Position numbers and translations under genes: made by a program. The notes beneath the pieces are model-generated. The model did no database searches, was not told the origin of the DNA, and saw nothing but the letters and a program-made list of their open reading frames with translations. A stretch of DNA of 64,000 nt from Pseudomonas japonica (GTDB lineage: Bacteria; Pseudomonadota; Gammaproteobacteria; Pseudomonadales; Pseudomonadaceae). Below, in pieces: positions 10,666 to 18,643 of this stretch. Position 1 is the first letter of the stretch. Each line of letters starts with the position of its first letter. The stretch covers positions 217,320 to 281,319 of the forward strand of contig NZ_JAAMQU010000009.1 of NCBI RefSeq assembly GCF_013522925.1, written 5' to 3'.

Positions 10666-11694
10666 ATGCTGGATATCGATAAAAGCACCGTGGATTTTCT
10701 GGTCACCGAGAACATGGTTCAGGAGGTCCAGAAGGTGCTGGCCGTGGACGTACCCAAGGTCAAGGCCATCGTCGAGCAGATGCTCGCCCGCGGCGTGGAC
10801 CGCTTCTATTTCGTGGCCTGTGGCTCGCCGCTTAACGCCGCGCAAACCGCCAAACATTTGGTGGACCGTTATTCGGGTTTGCAGTGCATGGCTTATTCGG
10901 GCTGGGAATTCTGCGACAACACCCCTCACCGGCTGGACGAGCGCTGCGCGGTGATCGGTGTGTCGGATTACGGCAAGACCGAAGAGGTGATCGAGGCGCT
11001 GCGGATCGCCAAGGCGCGCGGCGCGCTGACCGCAGCGTTCACCAAGCGCCCCGACAGCCCCATCACCGAAGTGGCGGAACAGGTAGTGGCCTATGAGGCC
11101 GACTGCATCTGGGAAATCCACCTGCTGCTTTGCTACACCGTGGCACTGGAGATGATCAACCGGCTGGAGCCCACCCCCCACCCCGACGTCGCCCGGATTG
11201 CCCGTGAGCTTCAGCAACTGCCGACGGTACTGGGGGAACTGGTGCGGGGTTGGGAAGAAAAAGGCCGTGCGCTGGGCGAGCGCGCTGCCGCCTGGCCCAT
11301 GATCTACACCGTTGCGGCCGGCCCATTGCGGCCGCTGGCCTACAAGGAAGGCATCGTGACCCTGATGGAATTCACCTGGACCCATGGCAGCGTGCTGGAG
11401 AGTGGTGAGTTCCGCCATGGGCCGCTGGAAGTGGTCGAGCCCGGCGTGCCTTTCCTGTTCCTGCTGGGTACCGATGAAAGCCGCCATACCACTGAACGCG
11501 CCATCAAATTCGTGAAGCAATACACCGACGCCGTGATCGTGGTGGACTACGCCGAGATCAGCCACGGCTTGCACCCTTGGCTCGCGCCCTTCCTGATGTT
11601 CGTGCCGATGGAATGGCTGTGCTACTACCTCTCGATCTACAAGGACCATAACCCGGACGACCGCCGCTACTACGGTGGCCTGGTGCAGTACTAA
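10666..11694 (+). CDS. frlB: Fructoselysine-6-phosphate deglycase FrlB (SIS domain)
   Basis: A 342-residue double-SIS isomerase (Escherichia coli FrlB is 340). The ATG at 10666 follows a GGAGAG box at 10653-10658. The first SIS domain shows the phosphate-binding FVACGSPLNAAQ segment (about 49-60); the C-terminal domain carries EFTWTHGSVLESGEFRHGP (residues 235-253), where E235 and H251 have the same 16-residue spacing as the catalytic pair of related deglycases (FraB type). It hydrolyses fructoselysine 6-phosphate to glucose 6-phosphate and lysine in the cytoplasm. Other amino-sugar deglycases such as those for glucoselysine or fructoseasparagine phosphates are possible; the FrlD neighbour favours a fructoseamine. 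Confidence 0.8.
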   Translation: MLDIDKSTVDFLVTENMVQEVQKVLAVDVPKVKAIVEQMLARGVDRFYFVACGSPLNAAQTAKHLVDRYSGLQCMAYSGWEFCDNTPHRLDERCAVIGVSDYGKTEEVIEALRIAKARGALTAAFTKRPDSPITEVAEQVVAYEADCIWEIHLLLCYTVALEMINRLEPTPHPDVARIARELQQLPTVLGELVRGWEEKGRALGERAAAWPMIYTVAAGPLRPLAYKEGIVTLMEFTWTHGSVLESGEFRHGPLEVVEPGVPFLFLLGTDESRHTTERAIKFVKQYTDAVIVVDYAEISHGLHPWLAPFLMFVPMEWLCYYLSIYKDHNPDDRRYYGGLVQY

Positions 11695-11702
11695 GGGGGC
11701 TC

Positions 11703-11731
11703 GGGGCGGCGTGGGTCGCCCCGTATCTTTT
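11703..11731 (+). terminator. Hairpin between frlB and frlD
   Basis: GGGGCG (11703-11708) and CGCCCC (11717-11722) form a 6-bp GC stem with an 8-nt loop, followed by GTATCTTTT. It sits in the 56-nt gap and may reduce read-through into frlD. Confidence 0.5.
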
Positions 11732-11750
11732 CCGCGAGGGGGGAACAGTC

Positions 11751-12539
11751 ATGAAAAGCCTGGTAACGGTTGGGGATAACTGTATCGACGTGTACCCGGC
11801 GTTGGGCCGAGGGTTTTCGGGGGGCAATGCGGTCAACGTCGCGGTGCACTGCAGCCGGCATGGGTTAAGCCCTGCCTATGTGGGCTGGGTGGGCGAGGAC
11901 GACTATGGCCGGCAGTTGCGCCGTGAGATGGCGGCTGAAGGGGTGGATGTGAGCCACGTGCACAGCCAGCCTGGCAGCACCGCGCAAACGTTCGTGGAGC
12001 TGCAGGGCAGCGATCGCGTGCTGGGCGATTACCATGAGGGCGTGATGAGCAGCTTTTATCTGACCGATGAAGACCTGGCCTGGATCGCACGGTTCGACAT
12101 GGTGCACGCCGGCATCTGGGGCCATGTGGAGCCTTACCTGCCCACGCTTAAATCGTGGAACAAAATCATCAGCTTTGATTTCGCCGACAAGTGGGACAGC
12201 CCGCTATGGGGCACGTTACCGCCAAACCTGGATTACGTATTCGCCTCGGCGCACGAGGACACGCCTCAGCTGCGCGCTCGCTTGCGCGAAGTGGCGTGCA
12301 TGGGAGCAGGCACTGTGATCGCCACGCTCGGTGCCGGAGGTAGCCTGGCCTATCACGGTGAGCGGTTCTACCACCAGTGCGCGCTCCCCGTGAACATCGT
12401 CGACACCATGGGCGCCGGTGACGCCTTTATTGCCGGCTTTCTAAGCGCAGTCGCCAAGGGTGCTGCTCTCGAGGAGGCTATGAGGCAAGGGGCCTGTGGC
12501 GCAGCGTTGACCTTGCAGTGCCAGGGCGCCTGGGGCTGA
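11751..12539 (+). CDS. frlD: Fructoselysine 6-kinase FrlD (PfkB family)
   Basis: A 262-residue ribokinase-like carbohydrate kinase (Escherichia coli FrlD is 261). The N-terminus has the family GGNAVNVA segment (about 24-31) and the C-terminal active-site motif DTMGAGDAF is present with D224 as the expected catalytic base. It phosphorylates fructoselysine at C6 with ATP, supplying the substrate of FrlB. Start ATG 11751 follows a G-rich ribosome binding site (GAGGGGGGAA). Third gene of the operon. Confidence 0.82.
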   Translation: MKSLVTVGDNCIDVYPALGRGFSGGNAVNVAVHCSRHGLSPAYVGWVGEDDYGRQLRREMAAEGVDVSHVHSQPGSTAQTFVELQGSDRVLGDYHEGVMSSFYLTDEDLAWIARFDMVHAGIWGHVEPYLPTLKSWNKIISFDFADKWDSPLWGTLPPNLDYVFASAHEDTPQLRARLREVACMGAGTVIATLGAGGSLAYHGERFYHQCALPVNIVDTMGAGDAFIAGFLSAVAKGAALEEAMRQGACGAALTLQCQGAWG

Positions 12540-12620
12540 ACGCCGGCCGGGGAAAAACTGGCGGCAAGGGCGCCGGCCTTTATACTGGCCGTTGTGTTCG
12601 TGATCCAACAAGGATGGTCC

Positions 12621-13352
12621 ATGCCCAGCTTGCAACGCAACTCGTCCCAGCGGCTTTACGCGGTGGTCCGCCAGCGGATACTCGAGGCCATCGAGCAGGG
12701 CGTGTACCCGGTGGACGGGCAGATCCCCACAGAGCCCGAACTGTGTGAACTGCACGGCGTGAGCCGGATTACCGTGCGCAAAGCCATTACCGACCTGGTG
12801 AAAACAGGTGTGCTCACCCGGCTGCAAGGCAAAGGCACTTTTGTGCAAGGCCGAAAGGTAGAGAACGCCCTGCTCACCGTCAGCGGCTTTACCGATTTCG
12901 GCGTGGCCCAGGGCAAGAACACTCGTGAAGAAGTGATCAAGCAGGAACTGATCCCGGTTGACGACTATGCCCAGCGGCTGGACGTGCCCGACGGTGGGCG
13001 GCTGTTCAAGCTGGTGCGGGTGATGTACCTCGAAGACGAGCCGCTGTTCATCGACCATTCCTACATTCCTTTGGCTCGCTACCCAGAGTTCGACCAGCGC
13101 TACCGACCCGGGGGCTCCACGTACCAGCTGTTCGATGAAGGCTATGAAACCTGCGTGCGCAGCGACCGCAAGCTCATAGACATCTACACCGCCACCAAGG
13201 CCGAGGCCAGGTGGCTGGGCTGCGAACTTGGCGAGCCGCTGTTCCGCATCAGCAAAACCGCCTACGACCAGGACGGCCGCCCCGTGCACTGCTCCGAACT
13301 GTATTGCCGAGCCAACCGCGTGAGCCTGACGATCGACAATACACACCGGTAG
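12621..13352 (+). CDS. frlR: GntR-family regulator FrlR (UTRA ligand domain)
   Basis: A 243-residue protein, the same length as Escherichia coli FrlR. The ATG at 12621 with AAGGATGG just upstream is preferred to an in-frame GTG at 12594. Residues 1-75 are a GntR winged helix (ELCELHGVSRITVRKAITDL is the recognition region); the remainder is a UTRA sugar-binding domain. It probably represses frlABD until an Amadori intermediate binds. Located 81 bp after frlD on the same strand. Confidence 0.82.
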   Translation: MPSLQRNSSQRLYAVVRQRILEAIEQGVYPVDGQIPTEPELCELHGVSRITVRKAITDLVKTGVLTRLQGKGTFVQGRKVENALLTVSGFTDFGVAQGKNTREEVIKQELIPVDDYAQRLDVPDGGRLFKLVRVMYLEDEPLFIDHSYIPLARYPEFDQRYRPGGSTYQLFDEGYETCVRSDRKLIDIYTATKAEARWLGCELGEPLFRISKTAYDQDGRPVHCSELYCRANRVSLTIDNTHR

Positions 13353-13482
13353 TGAAGGCGCCGTAGCTGGTCGTTCCGTAGCAGCACGCCTTGGCGGCGA
13401 CCGGGCCGGCAGGCCCGTAGATTCGGTGGTACGCCAGTCGCGGGCAAGCCGGCGCGGCCCGGCCCGGCGGCTACTCTCGCAT
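13353..13482. repeat. REP-like intergenic sequence between convergent frlR and codA
   Basis: G/C-rich palindromic segments (for example GGGCCGGCAGGCCC near 13403-13416, and GGCGCGGCCCGGCCCGGCGG near 13451-13470) fill the convergent gap. They look like REP elements and could serve as a bidirectional terminator; there is no T-tract. Confidence 0.4.
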
Positions 13483-14727
13483 TCAACCCCCGAACCGCTC
13501 CACCCACGCCGGGGTGCGTTGCATCAGCACCTTGCCGCCGCGGATCGAGGTGAGCACCTGCCCCTGGCTGCGGACCATTTCGTAGTCGTCCGGGGCAGAC
13601 AGGATCACCAGGTTCGCCGGGCGGCCCACTTCAAGCCCGTAGCGCTCGCCCAGGTGCAGGGTGCGTGCGCTGTTGTCGGTGATCAGGTCGAGCGACCGCT
13701 TGAGGTCTTCGTAGCCAAGCATGTGGCAGATGTGCAGGCCCGCTTCGAGGATGCGCACGATATTGCCGTTGCCCAGCGGGTACCACGGATCAACGATCGA
13801 GTCCTGGCCGAAGCAGATGTTCATGCCGGCGCGGTCGATCTCGGCCACCCGGGTAACGCCGCGGCGTTTCGGGTACGTGTCAAAACGCCCTTGCAAGTGA
13901 ATGCTTTCCGTAGGGCAAGAGACGAAGTTGATCTTCGAGGCCTTGAGCAACCGGAACAGCTTGGAGCAATAGGCGTTGTCGTACGAGCCCATGGCCACGG
14001 TGTGGCTGGCCGTCACCTTTTCGCCCATCTCCCGCACCCGGGCCTCTTCGGCCAGCACTTCGAGAAACCGCGATTGTGGGTCGTCGGTTTCATCGCAATG
14101 CACGTCCACCAGGCAACCGGTGCGCTCGGCCAGGTCCATCAGGAACTTCACCGATTCCACGCCCTGATCCCGAGTGTTTTCGAAATGCGGGATACCCCCT
14201 ACCACATCCGCGCCCATGGCGATCGCTTCGGTCATCAAGGCGCGGCCGTTTTTGAAGGACTCGATGCCTTCCTGGGGAAACGCCACGATCTGCAGGTCGA
14301 TCAGGTGCCGCGCCTCCTCACGCACCTCCAGCATGGCTTTGAGCGCGGCGAAGGAAGGGTCGGTGACGTCCACATGGGTACGTACATGCTGGATGCCATG
14401 GTCTACCAGCATGTCGATGGTGCGCCGCGCACGGACCTTGGTGTCCTCGTGGGTCACCACCGCCTTGCGTTCGGCCCAGCGCTCGATGCCCTCGAACAAG
14501 GTACCGCTCATGTTCCAGGCCGGCTCACCCGCGGTCAGGGTAGCGTCGAGGTGAATATGCGGCTCGACGAAGGGCGCGGTGACTAGGTTCTGGCCAGCGT
14601 CCAGGTCGCTGCCGTCGTTCGGCTGGATTGCCGCGGGTTGGGAAACGATGGCCGCAATCCGCTCGCCGTCGAGTTCAATGCGATACAGGCCACTTTTGCC
14701 ACGCAGGCGGGCGTTGAAAATATTCAT
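13483..14727 (-). CDS. codA: Cytosine deaminase
   Basis: A 414-residue amidohydrolase (Escherichia coli CodA is 427). Start ATG at 14727 follows AAGGAG, and the ATG overlaps the stop of the upstream pucR-like gene by four bases. The metal-binding HIH is at H57 and H59 (APFVEPHIHLDATL); a further metal histidine lies in DVHCDETDD and the catalytic aspartate region in FGQDSIVDPWYP. It converts cytosine to uracil and ammonia in the cytoplasm. Last gene of the codB-pucR-codA unit. Other pyrimidine or isoguanine deaminases of this subfamily are a minor alternative. Confidence 0.88.
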   Translation of the reverse strand: MNIFNARLRGKSGLYRIELDGERIAAIVSQPAAIQPNDGSDLDAGQNLVTAPFVEPHIHLDATLTAGEPAWNMSGTLFEGIERWAERKAVVTHEDTKVRARRTIDMLVDHGIQHVRTHVDVTDPSFAALKAMLEVREEARHLIDLQIVAFPQEGIESFKNGRALMTEAIAMGADVVGGIPHFENTRDQGVESVKFLMDLAERTGCLVDVHCDETDDPQSRFLEVLAEEARVREMGEKVTASHTVAMGSYDNAYCSKLFRLLKASKINFVSCPTESIHLQGRFDTYPKRRGVTRVAEIDRAGMNICFGQDSIVDPWYPLGNGNIVRILEAGLHICHMLGYEDLKRSLDLITDNSARTLHLGERYGLEVGRPANLVILSAPDDYEMVRSQGQVLTSIRGGKVLMQRTPAWVERFGG

Positions 14728-15947
14728 GCTAACTCCTTGGTCGGGGCTTCGGTCGTGTGCCAAACCAGCAGCGCGACAGAGGCATTCATTCGGAAAAGAG
14801 GGTCGTCCAGCGACTGGCCACTGCGTTGTTCGATACGGTCCAGGCGCTGGTTGAGGGTGTTGCGATGGATGCCCAGCCGCCCGGCCGCCATCAGGGCGTT
14901 ACCGTTTTCCTGCAGTAGCGCATCCAGGGTCTCGATCAGCGTAAAGGGTTGCTTGCGTGAGGTTTCTATCAACGCGCCAAGGGTGCGTTGCACAAAGTGG
15001 TCGATCACCGAGCGGTCCCCGATGGCTTGCAGCAATCGCAACACCCCAAGCTCGCTGAAATCGCAGAACCCATTGGCAGGCTGCAGGTGCTCGGCCACAT
15101 CCAGCGCCTGGCGCGCTTCGTTCAGGGCTTGGCGATATTGGCCGCAATCGCCTGCAGGGTTCGCCACGCCCATGAACAGCGTGAGGTCACCGATCCCCGG
15201 AGCCAGGGCCCTGTAAAGCCTCAGCAGCTCGGCCCGCAGGGTATCGGCGTCAGGCAATAACACGATAAACAGGTCGCCCTGCTGCACCACCGGCAGTGGC
15301 GCGGCAAAGGCACGGTTCCAGGCTTCCAGTTCATCGCGCAACGCCTGCCGGATGTGCTGCAAGCGCTGCTCCGCTACCGCCGGAGTGTAGCGTTCGAACA
15401 GCATAGCCACCGACGACAACCGCAGCGCTACCAGGCGACGCGGCCCATCGACGGGCAATTGCGCGTGCTCGGCGCGTTGCCGGGCGATGGCCAGGCTCGG
15501 GTAATCGCCGCTGAGCAACTGGCTGAGGATATCGTGCCGGGACCGCTGCGCCTGATCCATGTGCACCAATGCCGTACCGATCGCGTGGGTGACCACCACC
15601 ATTTTCAACAGGTAGGGCTGCTCGATCAGCGGCAAGCCGAGTTCGTCTGCCCGCTTGATCACCGCCGCCGGAATGCGCTGAATGAACGTCCCTCCCGTGA
15701 GTATCACCAGGCCGGCGATGCCCACGGCAACACCGTCCTCGACCAGGCCCAGGAGGTTGGCTTCATCACGGGTGTGGTTGATGCCCGTGACAAACACCAG
15801 TTCGTTGCCGATCACCCACTCGGCGATACCCTCGTTCTCGGCCACGTAGGGCCAGCGCACGCTGCGGTGCAACTGGTTGGCGCCGGCACGCACGGCCAGC
15901 TCTTCCAGCCCAGGCAGCTTGAGGATTTCTGCAACCGTGAGGCTCAT
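14724..15947 (-). CDS. PucR-family transcriptional regulator
   Basis: A 407-residue regulator: an N-terminal PucR (purine catabolism) ligand domain (about 5-125, MSLTVAEILKLPGLEEL...), a central GGDEF-like/CdaR region and a C-terminal PucR-type helix-turn-helix (AAGRLGIHRNTLNQRLDRIE). It overlaps codA and codB by four bases at each end, so all three are translated as one message. It probably activates or represses the cytosine operon in response to a pyrimidine or purine; having the regulator in the middle of its target operon means its level rises and falls with transport and deaminase levels. Confidence 0.85.
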   Translation of the reverse strand: MSLTVAEILKLPGLEELAVRAGANQLHRSVRWPYVAENEGIAEWVIGNELVFVTGINHTRDEANLLGLVEDGVAVGIAGLVILTGGTFIQRIPAAVIKRADELGLPLIEQPYLLKMVVVTHAIGTALVHMDQAQRSRHDILSQLLSGDYPSLAIARQRAEHAQLPVDGPRRLVALRLSSVAMLFERYTPAVAEQRLQHIRQALRDELEAWNRAFAAPLPVVQQGDLFIVLLPDADTLRAELLRLYRALAPGIGDLTLFMGVANPAGDCGQYRQALNEARQALDVAEHLQPANGFCDFSELGVLRLLQAIGDRSVIDHFVQRTLGALIETSRKQPFTLIETLDALLQENGNALMAAGRLGIHRNTLNQRLDRIEQRSGQSLDDPLFRMNASVALLVWHTTEAPTKELA

Positions 15948-17209
15948 TGATCCCCCTGCAGGGCCGGCATTTCAGCGCGACGGCCGGTGAACTGGAGCAA
16001 CCCGATGTAGCACACCGCCGCCACTGCAATGCCTACCAACGGGGCGACCCAGGGCGAGCAGTACGCAAGCACCGCCCCTACACCATAGGCAGCCAGCCCC
16101 TTGACGTTGTAGCGCGGCAGGCTGGCAGTAGCCAGCAACGGGTATTTACCGCGGTGGCGGTACCAGAAGTCCGCCATGATCACGCCACCCACCGGCGGGA
16201 TGATCGAGCCCAGCAATACCAGGAACGGGATCAGCATTTCATACATGCCGCCGATCGCGAGCACCACGCCCAGCGCGGCGGCCAGGAGGGTCATGGTGCG
16301 ACGGCGCTCACTGCGCAGCAGATGGCATGCCGCGGCAGACACGTTATAGATAGTCGGCCCTTGGATCGTCCAGAGGTTGAGGCACAGCATGATCACCGCC
16401 GCGAAGGACAAGCCCTGAAGGATCATCACTTCAACGATATCAGCTTGCTGGTACACGATCGCGCACCAGGCGCCGGCGACCACCATCAAACCGTTGCCGA
16501 TCAAAAAGCTCACGACGCTTGCGATGATCGCCACACGCCCGGTGCGCGACAGGCGTGTCCAATTGGTGGCCTGGGTGGCGCCGCTGGCGAAGGTACCGAA
16601 CACCATGGTCACGGCGGCGGAGAATGTCATCGTCTCATGCGGGATAACAGCGGCCAGCCCCTGAAAGCCACCGGCATGGCCTGTGGCGATGTACATGGAA
16701 ACCATCAGCAGGACAAACATCAATGGCACCGACACCCGGGAGAGTACGTCCAGGCCTTTATAGCCCACGATGGCGGTGATGCTGAAGCCAAAGCCGAACA
16801 GCACCATCAGGGGCGTGGTGAGGCCCTCGGTAAGGCCGAGTATCTTCACCAGCACGATCGCGACGGTCGCGGTGCCCCAGGCGTACCAGCCCAGCTCGGC
16901 GAAACCGAGCAAAAAATCCGAAAGCCGGCTGCCCGCTTCGCCAAAACAGAAGCGCCCCATCAGCACCGTGTTCAAACCGCTGCGCGAGGCGATGAAGGCA
17001 AGGCCCGCCGCATAAAGCGCCAGCAGGCTATTGCCGATAAAGGCGATCCACAGCATGTCGGTGAAAGCGAAGGCCATGCCCAACTTGCCACCGGCGAACA
17101 TGGTGCCGGTGAAAAAGGTGAAACTGAACAGCACCATGGAAATGGACAGCAGCCCTTTCCTGGCCGACGCGGGGGCCTCGCTTAATGGGAAATCTCCGGG
17201 TGAGCTCAT
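15944..17209 (-). CDS. codB: Cytosine permease (NCS1 family)
   Basis: A 421-residue inner-membrane carrier (Escherichia coli CodB is 419) with twelve predicted helices. FSFTFFTGTMFAGGKLG in helix 1 and the GFAELGWYAWGTA segment near residue 105 are typical of nucleobase:cation symporters. It imports cytosine for the CodA encoded downstream. First gene of the reverse-strand operon; the promoter should lie within 17210-17462. Confidence 0.88.
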   Translation of the reverse strand: MSSPGDFPLSEAPASARKGLLSISMVLFSFTFFTGTMFAGGKLGMAFAFTDMLWIAFIGNSLLALYAAGLAFIASRSGLNTVLMGRFCFGEAGSRLSDFLLGFAELGWYAWGTATVAIVLVKILGLTEGLTTPLMVLFGFGFSITAIVGYKGLDVLSRVSVPLMFVLLMVSMYIATGHAGGFQGLAAVIPHETMTFSAAVTMVFGTFASGATQATNWTRLSRTGRVAIIASVVSFLIGNGLMVVAGAWCAIVYQQADIVEVMILQGLSFAAVIMLCLNLWTIQGPTIYNVSAAACHLLRSERRRTMTLLAAALGVVLAIGGMYEMLIPFLVLLGSIIPPVGGVIMADFWYRHRGKYPLLATASLPRYNVKGLAAYGVGAVLAYCSPWVAPLVGIAVAAVCYIGLLQFTGRRAEMPALQGDQ

Positions 17210-17462
17210 TCTGTTCTCCTCTCAAGTGCGGGGTAGGTAACGAAGCGCATCGAGAAGAGAGCAAATCACAGGCCGTTTTGAGAAAAGCCTGAAATACAGG
17301 TAAAACGAAGCAGGACCGACTGGGAACCCTGTGCAACAAGCACATTTTCCTTAGTTAAAAAACATTTCAGCTGTGCGTGGTGCCCTGCTTTGAGCCCATA
17401 CCGCACCAATTGTGGACCTCGTCCAAACCCTGCAGCCTGGCTAGCACGCGCAGGGTGAACAT

Positions 17463-17906
17463 TCAGGCCGTTTCCAGCTGGGCTTCATACTCAGCCAGGT
17501 ACAAGCCAGCCAATGCTTCCTTTTGCTGAGGATCAAGCAGCTTGCCCGCCGCCTGAAAGAACTTGTGCTCTTCTTCCTTCAGGTGATGGTGCACTTTGTC
17601 GGAGAGCTTTTTGGCAGTAGCCAGCCAGCTGGGGCTGGACATCTCGGTGGCGTCCAGCTCCTCCATCATCTCGTCCATTTCGTGATGCTCGGAGATCGCA
17701 TGCCTGCTGAGGTCAACGCCATTGTCATGGGCCATCAATGGAATATAAAAGCAGCGTTCTTCCGCCGTTTCGTGCGCCTGAAGCTCGGCCTTCAGCCGCT
17801 GGTAGGCTTCCTTGCGTTCGCTGCTGTCACCATGGGTTTGCAGCAGCGATTCAGCGTAACCCCTCTGGCGGTCGTGGCTTTCCCGTAGTGCTTCGAAAAT
17901 ATTCAT
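17463..17906 (-). CDS. Hemerythrin-like domain protein
   Basis: A 147-residue four-helix protein (MNIFEALRESHDRQRGYAES...). The iron-ligand pattern is visible: H in ESHDRQ, H in QAHETAEERCFY, HH in SEHHEMDEM and H in VHHHLKEEEHKFF. The ATG at 17906 matches family N-termini; an in-frame GTG at 17921 is less likely. Members bind a di-iron centre and are linked to oxygen, nitric oxide or iron sensing or storage in the cytoplasm. It stands alone downstream of the codB promoter region. Confidence 0.85.
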   Translation of the reverse strand: MNIFEALRESHDRQRGYAESLLQTHGDSSERKEAYQRLKAELQAHETAEERCFYIPLMAHDNGVDLSRHAISEHHEMDEMMEELDATEMSSPSWLATAKKLSDKVHHHLKEEEHKFFQAAGKLLDPQQKEALAGLYLAEYEAQLETA

Positions 17907-18123
17907 ATCAACCCTGGTCACCTATCAAATGGCGAGGCGTTAGACCGGGCCGGATACGCGGCGTTCGCACGCTAACGAAGCGATAAGGGCCATCATTGAG
18001 CGTGACGCAAATAAAATTCACAGCGCCTTCTGGCGACGCATCTAAACTGCGTTGACATGCAACGCATTTGCTTCGATTGGACGTCGGCAAGGGCCAGCAA
18101 CCCAGCCATGCGAGCATCCTTGA

Positions 18124-18585
18124 TGGTTCTACCCCCGCCCCCAGCCCAGCCCGGTGATCTCGGCGCAGGCACTTCAATCGATCAGTGCCTATTACGACAC
18201 AGCCCTCAAGCGTGAACTTGGGAAAGAGATACCGCTGGCCAGCGCACCTGGGCCACATACGCTGATTATCCGACCGGCAATCACCGCTGTGTCCACCAGC
18301 ACCGAGGGGCTCAAGCCCTATGAAGTCATACCCCTCGCCTTGGTCGCCGCTGCGGTGAACACGGCTTCCGGCGGCCGTGATCAGAATGTCGAAATAGCGA
18401 CCGAGGCGGTGGTCCTCGATGCCGACAGCAACAAGGTTTTAGCCCAGGTAGTGCGCAAAGGGGCCGGCCAGGCACTCGAGAATGACAAGACCCAACTCAC
18501 CCTGGAAGCCGTGAAGCCAGTGCTCGATGGCTGGGCCAGCGACCTGCGCCTGAGCTTTGAAAAGCTCAAGGCGGCTGGTCACTAG
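18124..18585 (+). pseudogene. 5'-truncated DUF3313-family lipoprotein gene
   Basis: The frame reads on from WFYPRPQPSPVISAQALQSISAYYD to the end, and resembles the C-terminal two-thirds of DUF3313 lipoproteins, which normally begin with a lipobox signal peptide and about 70 more residues. Immediately upstream is an in-frame TGA (18121-18123) and no signal peptide in any frame. A GTG at 18154 could still start a 143-residue cytoplasmic product. The first matching residues are cut off sharply, so I regard it as a remnant left by a deletion or rearrangement. The family assignment is from memory of its conserved SAQ-L-ITAYYD-ALKRELG stretch. Confidence 0.6.
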
Positions 18586-18643
18586 TCGCTCCCAAGACGG
18601 GAGGGATGCAGTACAGTTCTCGCTGACAGTATTAGGGCCGACA

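Noticed and set aside
15947..17185. Forward-strand ORF (412 aa)
   Set aside because: Opposite to codB; product is rich in His, Gln and Arg, typical of antisense reading of membrane-protein codons.
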